A stretch of 64,000 bases of DNA, from assembly GCF_947499945.1 (NCBI RefSeq), contig NZ_CANMQD010000001.1:1302001-1366000 (forward strand), read 5' to 3'. The first letter of the stretch is position 1. Each line of letters begins with the position of its first letter. The DNA is from an uncultured Sulfitobacter sp. (GTDB lineage Bacteria > Pseudomonadota > Alphaproteobacteria > Rhodobacterales > Rhodobacteraceae). The position numbers were made by a program, and so were the translations under genes. Under the pieces are notes generated by a model. That model ran no database searches, was not told the DNA's origin, and worked only from the letters and a program-made list of their open reading frames with translations. This document shows, in pieces, positions 44,764 to 54,423 of the stretch.

Positions 44764-45117
44764 ATGCTTAAAAAAACCATTGCTGCTCTTGCTCTCATTG
44801 CATCGCCCGCTTTTGCGGATAATGCTCAGGTGCAAAACGTAAAGGTCGCCAAAAACGGGTCCTCTTTTACGTTTGATGTTACAATCTTGCACACAGATAT
44901 CGGTTGGGATGATTATGCGGACATCTGGCGCGTGAAAGACGCCAATGGCAACGTGTTGGGAGAGCGTATCTTGGCCCATCCGCACGTAAACGAGCGGCCT
45001 TTTACACGCTCGCTGTCAGGGGTGAAAATTCCTGAAGGGACCACACAGGTCTTTATCGAGGCGCACGATACCGTCAATGGATGGAATCCTGAGACAAAGG
45101 CCGTGAGCCTACCCTAA
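44764..45117 (+). CDS. Small secreted protein of unknown function
   Basis: A 117-residue protein with a signal peptide (MLKKTIAALALIASPAFA) and a mature beta-sandwich-like domain (VKVAKNGSSFTFDVTILHTD, GWDDYADIWRVKD, EAHDTVNGW). The conserved-looking HTDIGWDDYADIW and HPHVNERPFTRSL could bind metal, but this is a guess. Its end overlaps rlmH by 4 bp on the opposite strand. Confidence 0.8.
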   Translation: MLKKTIAALALIASPAFADNAQVQNVKVAKNGSSFTFDVTILHTDIGWDDYADIWRVKDANGNVLGERILAHPHVNERPFTRSLSGVKIPEGTTQVFIEAHDTVNGWNPETKAVSLP

Positions 45118-45584
45118 ATCCGGTGATACGGTCCGCCCGACAGAATGGAGGCCGCGCGGTACAACTGCTCGGCCAGCATTACACGGACCATCATATGCGG
45201 CCAGACCATAGAACCGAACGAAAGCAGATGATCAGCCTCGTCGCGCAGGCTTGGATCAATGCCGTCAGCCCCGCCAATGATAAACGCAAGGTCACTGCGG
45301 CCCGCATCACGCCAACCCTCAATGCGGCGTGCAAATTTTGGCGACGTTTCAACAGTACCACGCTCGTCCAGTGCGCAGATGACGGCTCTCTGAGGGAGCG
45401 CGCGGCGCAGTAAGGCCGCCTCGGCCTCCATACCTCCGCCTTTGCGATCATCTACTTCCAAAACAGAAACCGGCCCAAGGGAAAGCCCTCGGCCGGTTCT
45501 ATCGAAGCGTTTGAGATAGTCGTCTATCAGCGTCTTTTCAGGACCGGCTCGCAGCCGTCCCACGGCACAGATATGTACCTTCAC
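45114..45584 (-). CDS. rlmH: 23S rRNA (pseudouridine1915-N3)-methyltransferase RlmH
   Basis: The 156-residue SPOUT methyltransferase modifies pseudouridine 1915 of 23S rRNA using S-adenosylmethionine. The knot-region motifs ALDERGTVETSPKFA, LAFIIGGADGID and the C-terminal RVMLAEQLYRAASILSGGPY-HR are intact. It follows rsfS by 6 nt, a common ribosome-maturation pair. Confidence 0.95.
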   Translation of the reverse strand: MKVHICAVGRLRAGPEKTLIDDYLKRFDRTGRGLSLGPVSVLEVDDRKGGGMEAEAALLRRALPQRAVICALDERGTVETSPKFARRIEGWRDAGRSDLAFIIGGADGIDPSLRDEADHLLSFGSMVWPHMMVRVMLAEQLYRAASILSGGPYHRI

Positions 45585-45590
45585 GCGATT

Positions 45591-45947
45591 TTACGCCTCG
45601 GTTTCGGGTTGTCCCAGCCACATCTTCTCAAGCTGGTAGAACTCACGCACTTCGGGCCGGAAGACGTGGACGATGATATCGCCCGCATCAATCAGAACCC
45701 AATCGCCTGAGCCTTTACCTTCGGTGCGCACGGCATGACCATATTCATCCTTAAGGCGCTGCGCCAATTTCTCGGCAATCGCGGACACCTGACGTGTGGA
45801 GCGACCTGAACAGACGATCATATGATCGCCAATCTCGGATTTTCCAGCCAGATCGATATGCACGATATCTTCTGCTTTGTCGTCATCAAGTGATGCGAGA
45901 ACGGTTTCCAACAGCAGATCGCTGGTGGCCTTTTTCTGACCGGCCAT
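45591..45947 (-). CDS. rsfS: Ribosome silencing factor RsfS
   Basis: The 118-residue protein binds uL14 and blocks subunit joining in starvation. Family marks: ASLDDDKAEDIVHIDLAGKS, GDHMIVCSGRSTRQVSAIAE, GSGDWVLIDAGDIIVHVFRP. The ATG at 45947 has no ribosome site. In the same frame a CTG at 45998 sits 8 nt after a perfect AAGGAGG (46007-46013) and would add 17 residues (STQTHAASPAQSGAVV and on). So the true start may be CTG, or translation may be coupled to the short upstream frame described separately. Six nt upstream of rlmH. Confidence 0.93.
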   Translation of the reverse strand: MAGQKKATSDLLLETVLASLDDDKAEDIVHIDLAGKSEIGDHMIVCSGRSTRQVSAIAEKLAQRLKDEYGHAVRTEGKGSGDWVLIDAGDIIVHVFRPEVREFYQLEKMWLGQPETEA

Positions 45948-46003
45948 TACGACCGCACCAGACTGCGCAGGGGAAGCTGCGTGTGTTTGCGTAGACAGGA
46001 CAT
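45947..46003 (-). CDS. Possible 18-codon upstream ORF overlapping rsfS
   Basis: ATG at 46003, only 3 nt after AAGGAGG (46007-46013), opens a frame of 18 codons (MSCLRKHTQLPLRSLVRS) whose TAA overlaps the rsfS ATG as TAATG. It is in a different frame from rsfS. It may be a coupling leader, or an artefact of a non-AUG rsfS start in the same segment. Confidence 0.3.
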   Translation of the reverse strand: MSCLRKHTQLPLRSLVRS

Positions 46004-46103
46004 TGTCCTCCTTATGTCGCGCCGCCGGACCCCCGGCGCTGGGGTGAGTTCTCTAACTAACAACCCCATAGCCCATTTTCAATGACGCGCACCACCCCGT
46101 GCG

Positions 46104-46778
46104 TTACCAGCCTTCTTCTGTGACGATTTTATCTGCATCAGCACCAAGGTCTTTGAGCGCGTCACGCACATCATTCACAAAGCCCTGTGGCCCGCAAATA
46201 TAAAATGTCTGGTCAAAACGTTTCAGGTTTTCCTTGAGAAATGCCTTGTCGACCTTCTCTTCTTTTACGCCAGCGCCCGTATCATCTTCATCGGTCACAG
46301 TGAAGATGGTCGTCAGCCAATCCATCTTTTCCCACTTCTCGCGCAGAATGACATCAGCCTCGGTCGCGTTGGTGAAAATAAGGGTGCAGGCCATTTTGCC
46401 CGCTTCTGCGTGCTTTTCGAGAATCGGAATAAAGGGCGTGATTCCCGCGCCTGCAGCGATGAAAACGCCTGGACCGTGGTCAGATATTGCTCCAAACGGC
46501 GCATCTATTTCTACCGTGTCACCTTTTTCAAGCTTCGCCAGCTGTTCTGTTACGCCATCATGGTCGGGGTAGCTTTTGATCACAAATTCAAGTGCGTTTG
46601 CATCCGGTAGAGAGGTGAACGTAAAAGGCCGCGCCTCATCGCGCCAGCCATCTTTCAGCAGCGTCAGCTCCGTTGCTTGCCCCGCGTCAAAGTCCAAGCC
46701 CTCAGGCTTGTCAAAAACATAGCGGTAGGTATCAGGCGTCAGTTGCTCTTTGCTTTGCAGTGTCAATTTATATGTCAT
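46104..46778 (-). CDS. Ferredoxin-NADP reductase-like flavoprotein
   Basis: A 224-residue FNR-fold protein. FAD domain at 1-100 with ARPFTFTSLPDAN (isoalloxazine/ribityl contact) and a NAD(P) domain with FIAAGAGITPFIPILEKHAE and FYICGPQGFVNDVRDAL. No iron-sulfur or extra domain is present, so it would be a stand-alone reductase for a ferredoxin, flavodoxin or quinone. It has its own unit between rsfS and mscS-like genes. Confidence 0.88.
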   Translation of the reverse strand: MTYKLTLQSKEQLTPDTYRYVFDKPEGLDFDAGQATELTLLKDGWRDEARPFTFTSLPDANALEFVIKSYPDHDGVTEQLAKLEKGDTVEIDAPFGAISDHGPGVFIAAGAGITPFIPILEKHAEAGKMACTLIFTNATEADVILREKWEKMDWLTTIFTVTDEDDTGAGVKEEKVDKAFLKENLKRFDQTFYICGPQGFVNDVRDALKDLGADADKIVTEEGW

Positions 46779-46826
46779 GTGTATCTCCTTTGAGATAACA
46801 ACACACCCTAACCGCCATGCGTTCCC

Positions 46827-48137
46827 TTAGCTGTCGTCAAGCAGCTTAACTTCCCGCTGCGGGAAGGGAATCGATATGCCATTTTCCTGAAAAATATCCC
46901 AAAGTGCCAGAAACACATTTCCGCGGATGTTGGTCAAACCGCCTGTCGGATCCCTGATCCAAAAGCGCAGGATATAGTCAACCGAACTGTCACCGAAACC
47001 GACGATGTGGCACACAGGTGCCTTGAAGCCGAGAACGCGATCGACCGAGGCTGCCGCCTCAATCGCGAGTTTGCGTACAACATGCGGATCGTCGCCATAG
47101 GCTGTGCCAAAGTGGATATCGAGTCGCACAAAATCGTTGGAGTGGGACCAGTTCACCACCTGACCCGTAATTAGATCTTCGTTCGGGATGAGGTATTCTT
47201 TCCCGTCTCGCGTCACAACTGAGGCATAGCGTGCCCCGAGCGTCTGAATCCAGCCGAATGTCTCGCCTAGCGAGATCACATCCCCCGGCTTGATCGATTT
47301 ATCGAGCAGAATGATCACGCCCGACACAAGGTTCGACACTACCTTTTGCAAACCAAAACCGAGGCCAACACCAATCGCACCAGACAGAACCGCGAGGCCT
47401 GTCAAATCGATTCCCACCGCTTGGACGCCCATGTAAAAGGCGATTCCATACATCAACAATTGAACCGCCTTTACGGCGAGCACCTGCATGGAGGGGCTGA
47501 TATCCTCGTTGCGGCGGATTGTGCTGACCGTGGCCTGAGATGCCACTCGTGCAAGTGTAATGAGCAGCCCAATTACAACAATCGCTGTAATCATAGTGAG
47601 GATTGAAAACCTAAAATCACCTAACTCAAGCGCAACACCGTCCAAAAAGGTTGCCACATCGTCAGAAACATTCAGCAAATAAAGCGTCGCATAAATCCAA
47701 AGCGACCATGTCACCACACGACGCAGGAAGCGGTTGCGCACCAGTCGCGCGGCAAAGGCAACACCAACCCAAACAATCGCTAGTGTGGCGGCAAGTCCGA
47801 TGAGGTAGCTGCGCGAGGGCCATGTAATGCTCTGCATTACGAAGTAGACGGCCCAAGCCAGTGCCGAGAACCAGATCAAGCCCAAACGGCGCTTGATCTG
47901 CACGATAGCGCGGAGCTGCCACTTCTCCCACCCTTCGCGCGAGCGGACCCATCTTTCCAACAGATTGCCACTACTTCGGTGCAAAGCCCACGCCAGCAAA
48001 GCAAGAACAATAACGATGATAACTTGGTTTTGCCGCCAGCCTGGTTGGATAACCCCAGAGAAAAACGCGATGGCGTTGATCCAAAGACCCTGAATAGTAA
48101 TCAAAAACTCTGCAAATGGATCAATGGCGTCTTGCAT
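46827..48137 (-). CDS. Mechanosensitive channel, MscS family
   Basis: The 436-residue membrane protein has several N-terminal spans (from about residue 30) and the MscS core: pore helix GLAVLSGAIGVGLGFGLQKVVSNLVSGVIILLDKSIKPGD (split at 245-285 in the protein) and the beta domain with TRDGKEYLIPNEDLITGQVVN. It opens under membrane tension to release solutes in hypo-osmotic shock. I chose ATG 48137 (AAGGAGAT 3 nt before), because the 17 extra residues from 48188 have no ribosome site. Confidence 0.93.
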   Translation of the reverse strand: MQDAIDPFAEFLITIQGLWINAIAFFSGVIQPGWRQNQVIIVIVLALLAWALHRSSGNLLERWVRSREGWEKWQLRAIVQIKRRLGLIWFSALAWAVYFVMQSITWPSRSYLIGLAATLAIVWVGVAFAARLVRNRFLRRVVTWSLWIYATLYLLNVSDDVATFLDGVALELGDFRFSILTMITAIVVIGLLITLARVASQATVSTIRRNEDISPSMQVLAVKAVQLLMYGIAFYMGVQAVGIDLTGLAVLSGAIGVGLGFGLQKVVSNLVSGVIILLDKSIKPGDVISLGETFGWIQTLGARYASVVTRDGKEYLIPNEDLITGQVVNWSHSNDFVRLDIHFGTAYGDDPHVVRKLAIEAAASVDRVLGFKAPVCHIVGFGDSSVDYILRFWIRDPTGGLTNIRGNVFLALWDIFQENGISIPFPQREVKLLDDS

Positions 48138-48389
48138 GAAATCTCCTTGTAAGGCTCGAATCGTCGCACGATGGCGCAGACCCTGCAACCCTTGCAGCGT
48201 TCCTCAATGCGCTGTAACTGAACTAGTATGAAACATGTGTTCAACCAGACCGACCGCGCACGCCTGCCGGATCGATTCTTTGGCGCCATGCACACAGTGC
48301 TGGCACGACTATAAGTATGTCCTGCGATTAACCTCGCAGCCCCGTATCTGACCATTCAAACAATCACATCATCTAAGGGAGAGGACCAT

Positions 48390-49808
48390 ATGTCCCCCAA
48401 AACGCTCTATGATAAAATCTGGGAAGCTCACGTTGCCCATGAAGCCGAAGACGGCACTTGCTTGCTCTATATCGACCGTCACCTCGTACACGAAGTGACC
48501 TCACCCCAGGCGTTTGAAGGTTTGCGCATGACGGGCCGCACTGTACGCGCACCTGATAAAACGATTGCTGTACCGGATCACAATGTGCCCACCACGCTGG
48601 ACCGTGCCAATGCCGCAACTATGACCGAGGACAGCCGCATTCAGGTTGAGGCGCTGGACACCAACGCCAAAGAATTCGGCATCCACTACTACCCCGTTTC
48701 CGACGTACGCCAAGGGATCGTGCACATTGTCGGCCCCGAGCAGGGCTGGACCTTGCCCGGCATGACGGTTGTTTGTGGTGACAGCCATACAGCAACCCAC
48801 GGTGCATTCGGCGCATTGGCGCATGGCATCGGAACCTCCGAGGTTGAGCATGTGCTAGCCACCCAAACGCTGATCCAGCGTAAGGGCAAGAACATGAAGG
48901 TCGAGATCACGGGCAAGCTGCGCCCTGGTGTCACGGCCAAGGATATTACGCTGTCGGTCATCGGTGAGACAGGAACCGCTGGCGGCACAGGCTATGTCAT
49001 CGAGTATTGTGGTGAGGCGATCCGGGATTTGTCCATGGAAGGGCGCATGACCGTCTGCAACATGGCGATCGAAGGAGGCGCGCGCGCTGGTCTAATCGCA
49101 CCAGACGAGAAAACCTATGAGTACTGCATGGGCCGCCCCCACGCGCCAAAGGGCGCACAGTGGGAAGCTGCTCTTGCATGGTGGAAGACACTCTATTCAG
49201 ATGACGATGCACACTGGGACAAGGTCGTGACGCTCAAAGGCGAAGACATCGCACCCGTCGTTACTTGGGGTACTTCGCCCGAAGACGTGCTGCCAATCAC
49301 TGCCACAGTTCCCGCTGCGTCCGACTTCACTGGCGGTAAAGTGGAAGCGGCCCAGCGCTCACTCGACTATATGGGTCTGACCGCCGGCACACCGCTGACC
49401 GATGTCGAAATCGACACCGTGTTCATCGGCTCCTGCACGAACGGCCGTATTGAAGATTTGCGCGCTGCTGCTGCGATCCTTAAGGGCAAGAAAATCAAGG
49501 ACGGTATGCGGGCAATGGTTGTGCCCGGTTCAGGTCTTGTTCGTGCACAGGCCGAGGAAGAAGGCCTTGCCGATATCTTCATGGAGGCTGGTTTTGAATG
49601 GCGGCTTGCGGGTTGCTCCATGTGTCTGGCGATGAATCCAGACCAACTCGCCCCCGGTGAGCGATGTGCAGCGACATCCAACCGCAACTTTGAGGGCCGT
49701 CAGGGCCGTGGCGGACGCACGCATCTCATGTCACCTGCAATGGCGGCAGCGGCAGCTGTTACCGGCAAGTTGACGGACGTACGCGAAATGATGGACCTTC
49801 CAGCCTGA
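48390..49808 (+). CDS. leuC: 3-isopropylmalate dehydratase large subunit
   Basis: The 472-residue aconitase-family protein isomerises 2- to 3-isopropylmalate in leucine synthesis, with LeuD. Cluster-binding cysteines appear in [14 protein letters not shown] and [12 protein letters not shown]; substrate segments [23 protein letters not shown] (split) and [20 protein letters not shown] are intact. A GGGAGAGG ribosome site precedes ATG 48390. The 200-bp upstream region shows no leader peptide rich in Leu codons. Confidence 0.96.
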   Translation: MSPKTLYDKIWEAHVAHEAEDGTCLLYIDRHLVHEVTSPQAFEGLRMTGRTVRAPDKTIAVPDHNVPTTLDRANAATMTEDSRIQVEALDTNAKEFGIHYYPVSDVRQGIVHIVGPEQGWTLPGMTVVCGDSHTATHGAFGALAHGIGTSEVEHVLATQTLIQRKGKNMKVEITGKLRPGVTAKDITLSVIGETGTAGGTGYVIEYCGEAIRDLSMEGRMTVCNMAIEGGARAGLIAPDEKTYEYCMGRPHAPKGAQWEAALAWWKTLYSDDDAHWDKVVTLKGEDIAPVVTWGTSPEDVLPITATVPAASDFTGGKVEAAQRSLDYMGLTAGTPLTDVEIDTVFIGSCTNGRIEDLRAAAAILKGKKIKDGMRAMVVPGSGLVRAQAEEEGLADIFMEAGFEWRLAGCSMCLAMNPDQLAPGERCAATSNRNFEGRQGRGGRTHLMSPAMAAAAAVTGKLTDVREMMDLPA

Positions 49809-49809
49809 T

Positions 49810-50130
49810 ATGAAAACAGTGTTTGAAAAGCGGATGGATCTGCGCAAGGAAAAGTCGTACCGGATATCGTCCAGCCATCCGCGTACGCTCACCTTGGCGG
49901 TGCCCGGCTTTCTTTTCTTTATGGGTCTGGCAATCGCCAGCTTTTCTGCGCTGCCTTTCTATCCAGACCATCAACTGCTTTTGGTTGCAGGCTTTATCCT
50001 GGGCATCCCTGCCGCCATCGGCTGGATGTTTTTTGCGCTCATCTATGGCAAGCGCCAATACGAAAAAAATGCCCCGCTGACTGTTGCTGAACAGCGCGCC
50101 GATGGCATGACAAAAGGAAAACAGACGTGA
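49810..50130 (+). CDS. Two-span membrane protein between leuC and leuD
   Basis: A 106-residue protein with a basic N-terminus ([20 protein letters not shown]), two spans ([19 protein letters not shown] and [20 protein letters not shown]) and a polar tail. It starts 1 nt after leuC and ends inside the GTG start of leuD (GTGA overlap), so it is fully embedded in the leucine operon. No family is recognised, and a role in leucine synthesis is not expected from its shape. Confidence 0.8.
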   Translation: MKTVFEKRMDLRKEKSYRISSSHPRTLTLAVPGFLFFMGLAIASFSALPFYPDHQLLLVAGFILGIPAAIGWMFFALIYGKRQYEKNAPLTVAEQRADGMTKGKQT

Positions 50131-50732
50131 ACAAATTTACCACTCTCAGCGGCATCGCCGCACCCATGCCGTTAATCAATATCGACACGGATATGATCAT
50201 CCCCAAGCAATTCCTCAAAACGATCAAACGTTCAGGCCTCGGCGTGAACTTGTTTGACGAGATGCGTTATGATGACGACCGCAACGAGATCCCCGAATTT
50301 GTACTTAACAAACCCCAGTATCGGGATGCGCAAATTCTAGTGGCGGGCGACAACTTCGGCTGCGGCTCCTCGCGTGAGCATGCGCCATGGGCGATCGCCG
50401 ATTTCGGCATCACCTGCGTAATCGCGCCGTCTTATGCGGATATCTTCTACAACAACTGCTTCAAGAACGGCATACTCCCGATCGTGCTTCCGCAAGAGCA
50501 AGTGGACGTGCTGATGAAAGACGCCGAGAAAGGTGCCAATGCACGGATCGAGATTGATTTGGAGAACCAGACCATTACGTCTTCGGATAGTGATGTGTTC
50601 ACATTTGAAGTTGATGCGTTCAAAAAGCACTGTCTTATGAACGGCTTGGACGATATTGGCCTGACAATGGAAAAGGTTGCGTCCATTGACAAATATGAAG
50701 CAGCAGCGAGTCAGAGCCGCCCTTGGGTCTAA
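50127..50732 (+). CDS. leuD: 3-isopropylmalate dehydratase small subunit
   Basis: The 201-residue swivel-domain subunit carries [17 protein letters not shown] and the signature [16 protein letters not shown]. It starts at GTG 50127 overlapping the stop of the membrane gene. Forms the active dehydratase with LeuC. Confidence 0.96.
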   Translation: MNKFTTLSGIAAPMPLINIDTDMIIPKQFLKTIKRSGLGVNLFDEMRYDDDRNEIPEFVLNKPQYRDAQILVAGDNFGCGSSREHAPWAIADFGITCVIAPSYADIFYNNCFKNGILPIVLPQEQVDVLMKDAEKGANARIEIDLENQTITSSDSDVFTFEVDAFKKHCLMNGLDDIGLTMEKVASIDKYEAAASQSRPWV

Positions 50733-51036
50733 TTCTGTCAGATTAACCTTTAATTAGGTTATTATAAAATTTAAGCGATTTCTCTAGTGGGCAGGCATGC
50801 CCCGCCCACTAGATGTTGCGGTTGCCTTATTTGCGCCCCGTAAATGATGCAAGAACGCACCACCCTCTCCCTCAAAACGCCCTACCCGTCCCGTTATCTG
50901 ACGCAATAGTCTTGAGAACTAAGGCGAAAGAAGGCACGATTGTGACAACAATGAGGCAGGCCTTCTCGACCCGAAGGCATCAAGTTGGGACAAGCATGCG
51001 ACAAACGCGGCTGACCAGTTTGAAAGGGATAGAACG
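50733..51036. other. 304-bp intergenic region after leuD
   Basis: It starts AT-rich, contains a hairpin at 50784-50812, and then about 200 bp in which I see no supported gene. A frame at 50813-51040 exists but lacks a ribosome site and protein-like features. The promoter for the membrane gene at 51037 probably lies here. Confidence 0.5.
50784..50812 (+). terminator. Hairpin after leuD
   Basis: A 9-bp perfect outer stem (CTAGTGGGC at 50784-50792 and GCCCACTAG at 50804-50812) encloses an inner palindrome GGCATGCC. There is no T tract after it on the plus strand, so it may be a weak or Rho-assisted terminator, or a stabilising hairpin. Confidence 0.45.
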
Positions 51037-51876
51037 TTGATAGTACGTATGACCAGCGCTGCGGCGCGTGGACTTTTGGTTGCGACCATGATCATGACGC
51101 CAGCGCTTGTGCTGCCGGGTCTGGCCAGTGATTCCACACAAATTGTTTTGCTTGTGGCTCTGTTGGCTGCGGTTTTGACGTTCGTCGAATACAACTCTGT
51201 CTTCCCGAGCATTGTTGAATTCCGCGATGCAGCCCCCTTTAACCGTTTGCGGTTTACATCCCTTTTTCTGATGGTCTTTTTGCTCAGTGCGATCCTGAAG
51301 GGCATGGCGGACCCTACTTTGTTTACGAATGCCTTGACCTCAATTGGCACAATTGTCGGCAATGCGATGGACTTCCCTTATTCTCCTGTTCGCATGGTTG
51401 TCCTCATGCTGCCACAAGATGCCTCGTACGAAACCGTGAATTTTGTGCGTACGGCAGCTGGCTTATCCTACATGATTTCCCTTATCGCGATGACGGCATT
51501 TCTTATACTTGTGCGGATCCTGAACTGGCCTGCACGCTCGGGCGCATTTAATGTATGGGTCAATTTGCCCCTGTTTGACCCCACCGCTGGTGGCGATGTG
51601 CTGGAACGTTTGCAGCGCGACGCGCGGGTCAACATTGCACTCGGATTTCTGTTACCCTTTGCCGTTCCAGCAATGGTCAAGCTAGCCTCTGATCTGATAG
51701 ACCCTATCACATTGCAGAACCCGCAAACCCTTATCTGGACAATTGCAGCATGGGCCTTCCTACCCGCCAGTATCATCATGCGCGGCATCGCTATGGGCAA
51801 GATTGCCGACATGATCGAGGAAAAGCGCAAGCGTGCCTATGCAGAGCAGGCAGCCGAAGGTTTGCAACTAGCCTGA
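51037..51876 (+). CDS. Polytopic membrane protein of unknown function
   Basis: The 279-residue protein has about six hydrophobic spans (for example TMIMTPALVLPGLA, IVLLVALLAAVLTFV, FTSLFLMVFLLSAILKG, NIALGFLLPFAVPAMVKLAS) and a charged tail (EEKRKRAYAEQAAEG). The start is TTG 51037 with AAAGGGA 7 nt upstream; the ATG at 51049 is 19 nt away. The family is not recognised. It is followed closely by an endonuclease/exonuclease/phosphatase-fold gene, with which it may form a unit. Confidence 0.78.
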   Translation: MIVRMTSAAARGLLVATMIMTPALVLPGLASDSTQIVLLVALLAAVLTFVEYNSVFPSIVEFRDAAPFNRLRFTSLFLMVFLLSAILKGMADPTLFTNALTSIGTIVGNAMDFPYSPVRMVVLMLPQDASYETVNFVRTAAGLSYMISLIAMTAFLILVRILNWPARSGAFNVWVNLPLFDPTAGGDVLERLQRDARVNIALGFLLPFAVPAMVKLASDLIDPITLQNPQTLIWTIAAWAFLPASIIMRGIAMGKIADMIEEKRKRAYAEQAAEGLQLA

Positions 51877-51890
51877 CCCAAGCACTGTGC

Positions 51891-52874
51891 ATGATTGTGG
51901 TGGCGCTCGTCGGCACTATCGTACAGGCGGAACCCATCCGCATTGCTACTTTCAACGCTGAATTGACTCGAAAAGGGCCCGGTCTTTTACTGCGAGATAT
52001 ACAGCGCGGAGAGGATGAACAAGTTCAGGCCTTTGTCGTCCTTCTGTCCGAGGTGCGTCCCGACATCATCGCCCTACAAGGCATTGACTATGACCTGCGC
52101 CAAACGACCCTGAAGGCTCTTGTAGAAACGCTCTCTACCGCGGGTCTCACCTATCCTCACTATTTCACCGCTGCGCCCAATGCAGGGCAAAGCACGGGCC
52201 TTGACCTGAACGGGAATGGCCGTCTCGGTGACGCGGATGATGCCCACGGGTTCGGGCGGTTCAACGGAATGGGCGGCATGGCAGTTCTGTCACGTTTTCC
52301 AATAGATCGCGATGCGGCAGAGGACTTTACCTCAATGCTTTGGCGCAATCTGGAGGATCATACATATCCAATGGTCAATGGCGCGCCCTTTGGCGGCGAG
52401 GACGTGTTTGCTGCGCACCGCCTTTCGTCTCGGGGCCATTGGGTTGTTCCGATCAAGACACCTGAACACGGCACTCTGCGCCTTATGACATTCCACGCAA
52501 CGCCGCCCATCTATGACGGCGAAGAAGACCGCAATGGCCGCCGCAATCACGACGAGGTTGCATTCTGGCTGAACTACCTCACCCGCGACACAAATATGAA
52601 TCCCTTCATCATTGCCGGAACCGCAAATACCGACCCTGCGCGCGGCAGAGGAAGGCGACGCGCGATTAAGGAATTGCTGGCCTCCCCCGACCTACAGAAC
52701 CCTTTTGACGACAGCCCGACAGCCGACTTCAAAGATCCGTTGCCGGGAGATTTGCGAGTTGACTACCTGTTACCGTCTGTGGATTGGCGGGTGGTCGACA
52801 ACGGCATGGTAACGTCCCCAATTGCAAGCCGCCACAGCCTGCTTTGGGTGGATATCACCCGCGCCAATCCTTGA
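51891..52874 (+). CDS. Endonuclease/exonuclease/phosphatase-fold protein, probably exported
   Basis: A 327-residue EEP-superfamily protein: [13 protein letters not shown] at the N-terminus of the fold, [15 protein letters not shown] (metal Glu replaced by Gln in the LQG position), [22 protein letters not shown], and a late [14 protein letters not shown] with a final His (SRHSLLW). The usual metal-binding Glu of LQE is Gln here, so activity may differ from DNase or phosphatase members. Start ATG 51891 gives a short signal-like segment ([13 protein letters not shown]); a CTG 18 nt upstream would lengthen it. It is 14 nt downstream of the membrane gene. Confidence 0.8.
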   Translation: MIVVALVGTIVQAEPIRIATFNAELTRKGPGLLLRDIQRGEDEQVQAFVVLLSEVRPDIIALQGIDYDLRQTTLKALVETLSTAGLTYPHYFTAAPNAGQSTGLDLNGNGRLGDADDAHGFGRFNGMGGMAVLSRFPIDRDAAEDFTSMLWRNLEDHTYPMVNGAPFGGEDVFAAHRLSSRGHWVVPIKTPEHGTLRLMTFHATPPIYDGEEDRNGRRNHDEVAFWLNYLTRDTNMNPFIIAGTANTDPARGRGRRRAIKELLASPDLQNPFDDSPTADFKDPLPGDLRVDYLLPSVDWRVVDNGMVTSPIASRHSLLWVDITRANP

Positions 52875-52929
52875 CGCCCCTTCTCCTGCACGCTACGCCA
52901 CAGGCAATCAATTTCAGGAGCATTACGCC

Positions 52930-54036
52930 ATGGCAAACCCCACCCTTTTGATCCTCGCCGGTGACGGCATCGGCCCCGAGGTCATGGGCCAAGTCACCCG
53001 TATCATCGACTGGTTTGGCGCAAAGCGTGATCTAGCATTTGATGTCGAACATGATCTGGTCGGCGGCGCCGCCTATGATAAACACGGAACACCTCTGCAC
53101 GACGACACGATGGCCCGCGCCCTCGAAGTTGACGCGGTGTTGCTGGGCGCTGTTGGCGGTCCGAAATACGATGATCTGGATTTCTCGGTAAAGCCCGAGC
53201 GCGGCCTGCTGCGCCTGCGCAAAGAAATGGACCTGTTCTCCAACCTGCGCCCCGCGCAGTGCTTTGACGCGCTGGCCGATTTCTCCTCGCTCAAGCGTGA
53301 ACTGGTCGCTGGTCTTGATATCATGATCGTGCGCGAGTTAACCTCTGGCGTCTATTTCGGTGAGCCGCGCGGCATCTTTGAAGAAGGCAACGAGCGGGTG
53401 GGCATCAACACACAGCGCTACACCGAGAGTGAAATCGACCGCGTCGCCCGCTCCGCATTCGAGCTGGCACGCCGTCGTGGTAACAAAGTCTGCTCTATGG
53501 AAAAAGCCAACGTGATGGAGAGCGGCATCCTTTGGCGTGAAGTCGTGCAAAAAGTGCATGACGAAGACTATCCTGATGTCGAACTCAGCCACATGTACGC
53601 AGACAACGGCGCAATGCAGCTGGTGCGTGCGCCCAAGCAGTTTGACGTGATCCTGACCGACAACCTGTTTGGTGACATTCTTTCGGATTGCGCCGCGATG
53701 CTTACTGGCTCGCTGGGCATGCTGCCCTCCGCCTCCCTCGGCGCGCCAAACGCTGACGGTCGCCCTAAAGCGCTTTATGAGCCCGTACACGGTTCTGCCC
53801 CTGACATCACAGGCAAAGGCCTCGCGAACCCGATCGCTTGTATCCTCAGCTTTGCTATGGCGCTGCGCTATTCCTTTGACCAAGGGGATGAAGCCACACG
53901 TCTGGAGACTGCTGTCGAGAAAGTGCTGGCCGATGGCGCGCGCACAGCGGACCTCATGGGTGAGGAAGGCGGCACGCCGATCTCCACCACTGAAATGGGC
54001 GACGCGATCCTCAAGGCGCTTGACGCAAGCCTCTAG
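52930..54036 (+). CDS. leuB: 3-isopropylmalate dehydrogenase
   Basis: The 368-residue beta-decarboxylating dehydrogenase has the cofactor-binding start [33 protein letters not shown], the catalytic [14 protein letters not shown] loop, [20 protein letters not shown] (split) and [14 protein letters not shown]. It oxidises 3-isopropylmalate for leucine synthesis. ATG 52930 has AGGAG 9 nt upstream; the frame opens earlier inside the previous gene. Its end overlaps the next gene by 4 bp on the other strand. Confidence 0.96.
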   Translation: MANPTLLILAGDGIGPEVMGQVTRIIDWFGAKRDLAFDVEHDLVGGAAYDKHGTPLHDDTMARALEVDAVLLGAVGGPKYDDLDFSVKPERGLLRLRKEMDLFSNLRPAQCFDALADFSSLKRELVAGLDIMIVRELTSGVYFGEPRGIFEEGNERVGINTQRYTESEIDRVARSAFELARRRGNKVCSMEKANVMESGILWREVVQKVHDEDYPDVELSHMYADNGAMQLVRAPKQFDVILTDNLFGDILSDCAAMLTGSLGMLPSASLGAPNADGRPKALYEPVHGSAPDITGKGLANPIACILSFAMALRYSFDQGDEATRLETAVEKVLADGARTADLMGEEGGTPISTTEMGDAILKALDASL

Positions 54037-54284
54037 GGTTTGATCACAACACCGGTGCGCACGTCCATCTCGAAAAGGGCGAGCGCATCCATCGCTCCGT
54101 CTTGCATAGATGACACGCGCCAGACATCCGGCCTGCGTGTCGGCAAAACGGCCAGCACACGGCCACAGCGATGCCCGTTAAGTGCGACGATTTCGGCAGT
54201 GAGTTCATTCCGCTCGGCATCGGTCAACGTGGCGAAGCCAACCGCTGCAATGCTGCTCGCAAGATCAATGGCAGTATGTTTCAT
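54033..54284 (-). CDS. Small hypothetical protein (83 residues)
   Basis: The ATG at 54284 has GAGG about 8 nt upstream and gives [20 protein letters not shown], then [20 protein letters not shown] and a beta-rich end ([20 protein letters not shown]). An ATG at 54332 would add 16 residues with no ribosome site. No family is recognised. It converges with leuB. Confidence 0.65.
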   Translation of the reverse strand: MKHTAIDLASSIAAVGFATLTDAERNELTAEIVALNGHRCGRVLAVLPTRRPDVWRVSSMQDGAMDALALFEMDVRTGVVIKP

Positions 54285-54423
54285 GGTACGCCTCGCTTTT
54301 GCTGGACCAAGCGTCAAACCCGATGATGGCAAAAATATGGCATTTGATTAAAGTGCCTTTGGTGATTGAGGCCGCTGCTGAAAACAGGCAGGCTCTGTAA
54401 CATCATTACGACAGGATTGACCG

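Noticed and set aside
50813..51040. 75-codon frame after leuD
   Set aside because: No ribosome site, mixed composition, and it overlaps the ribosome site and start of the membrane gene at 51037.
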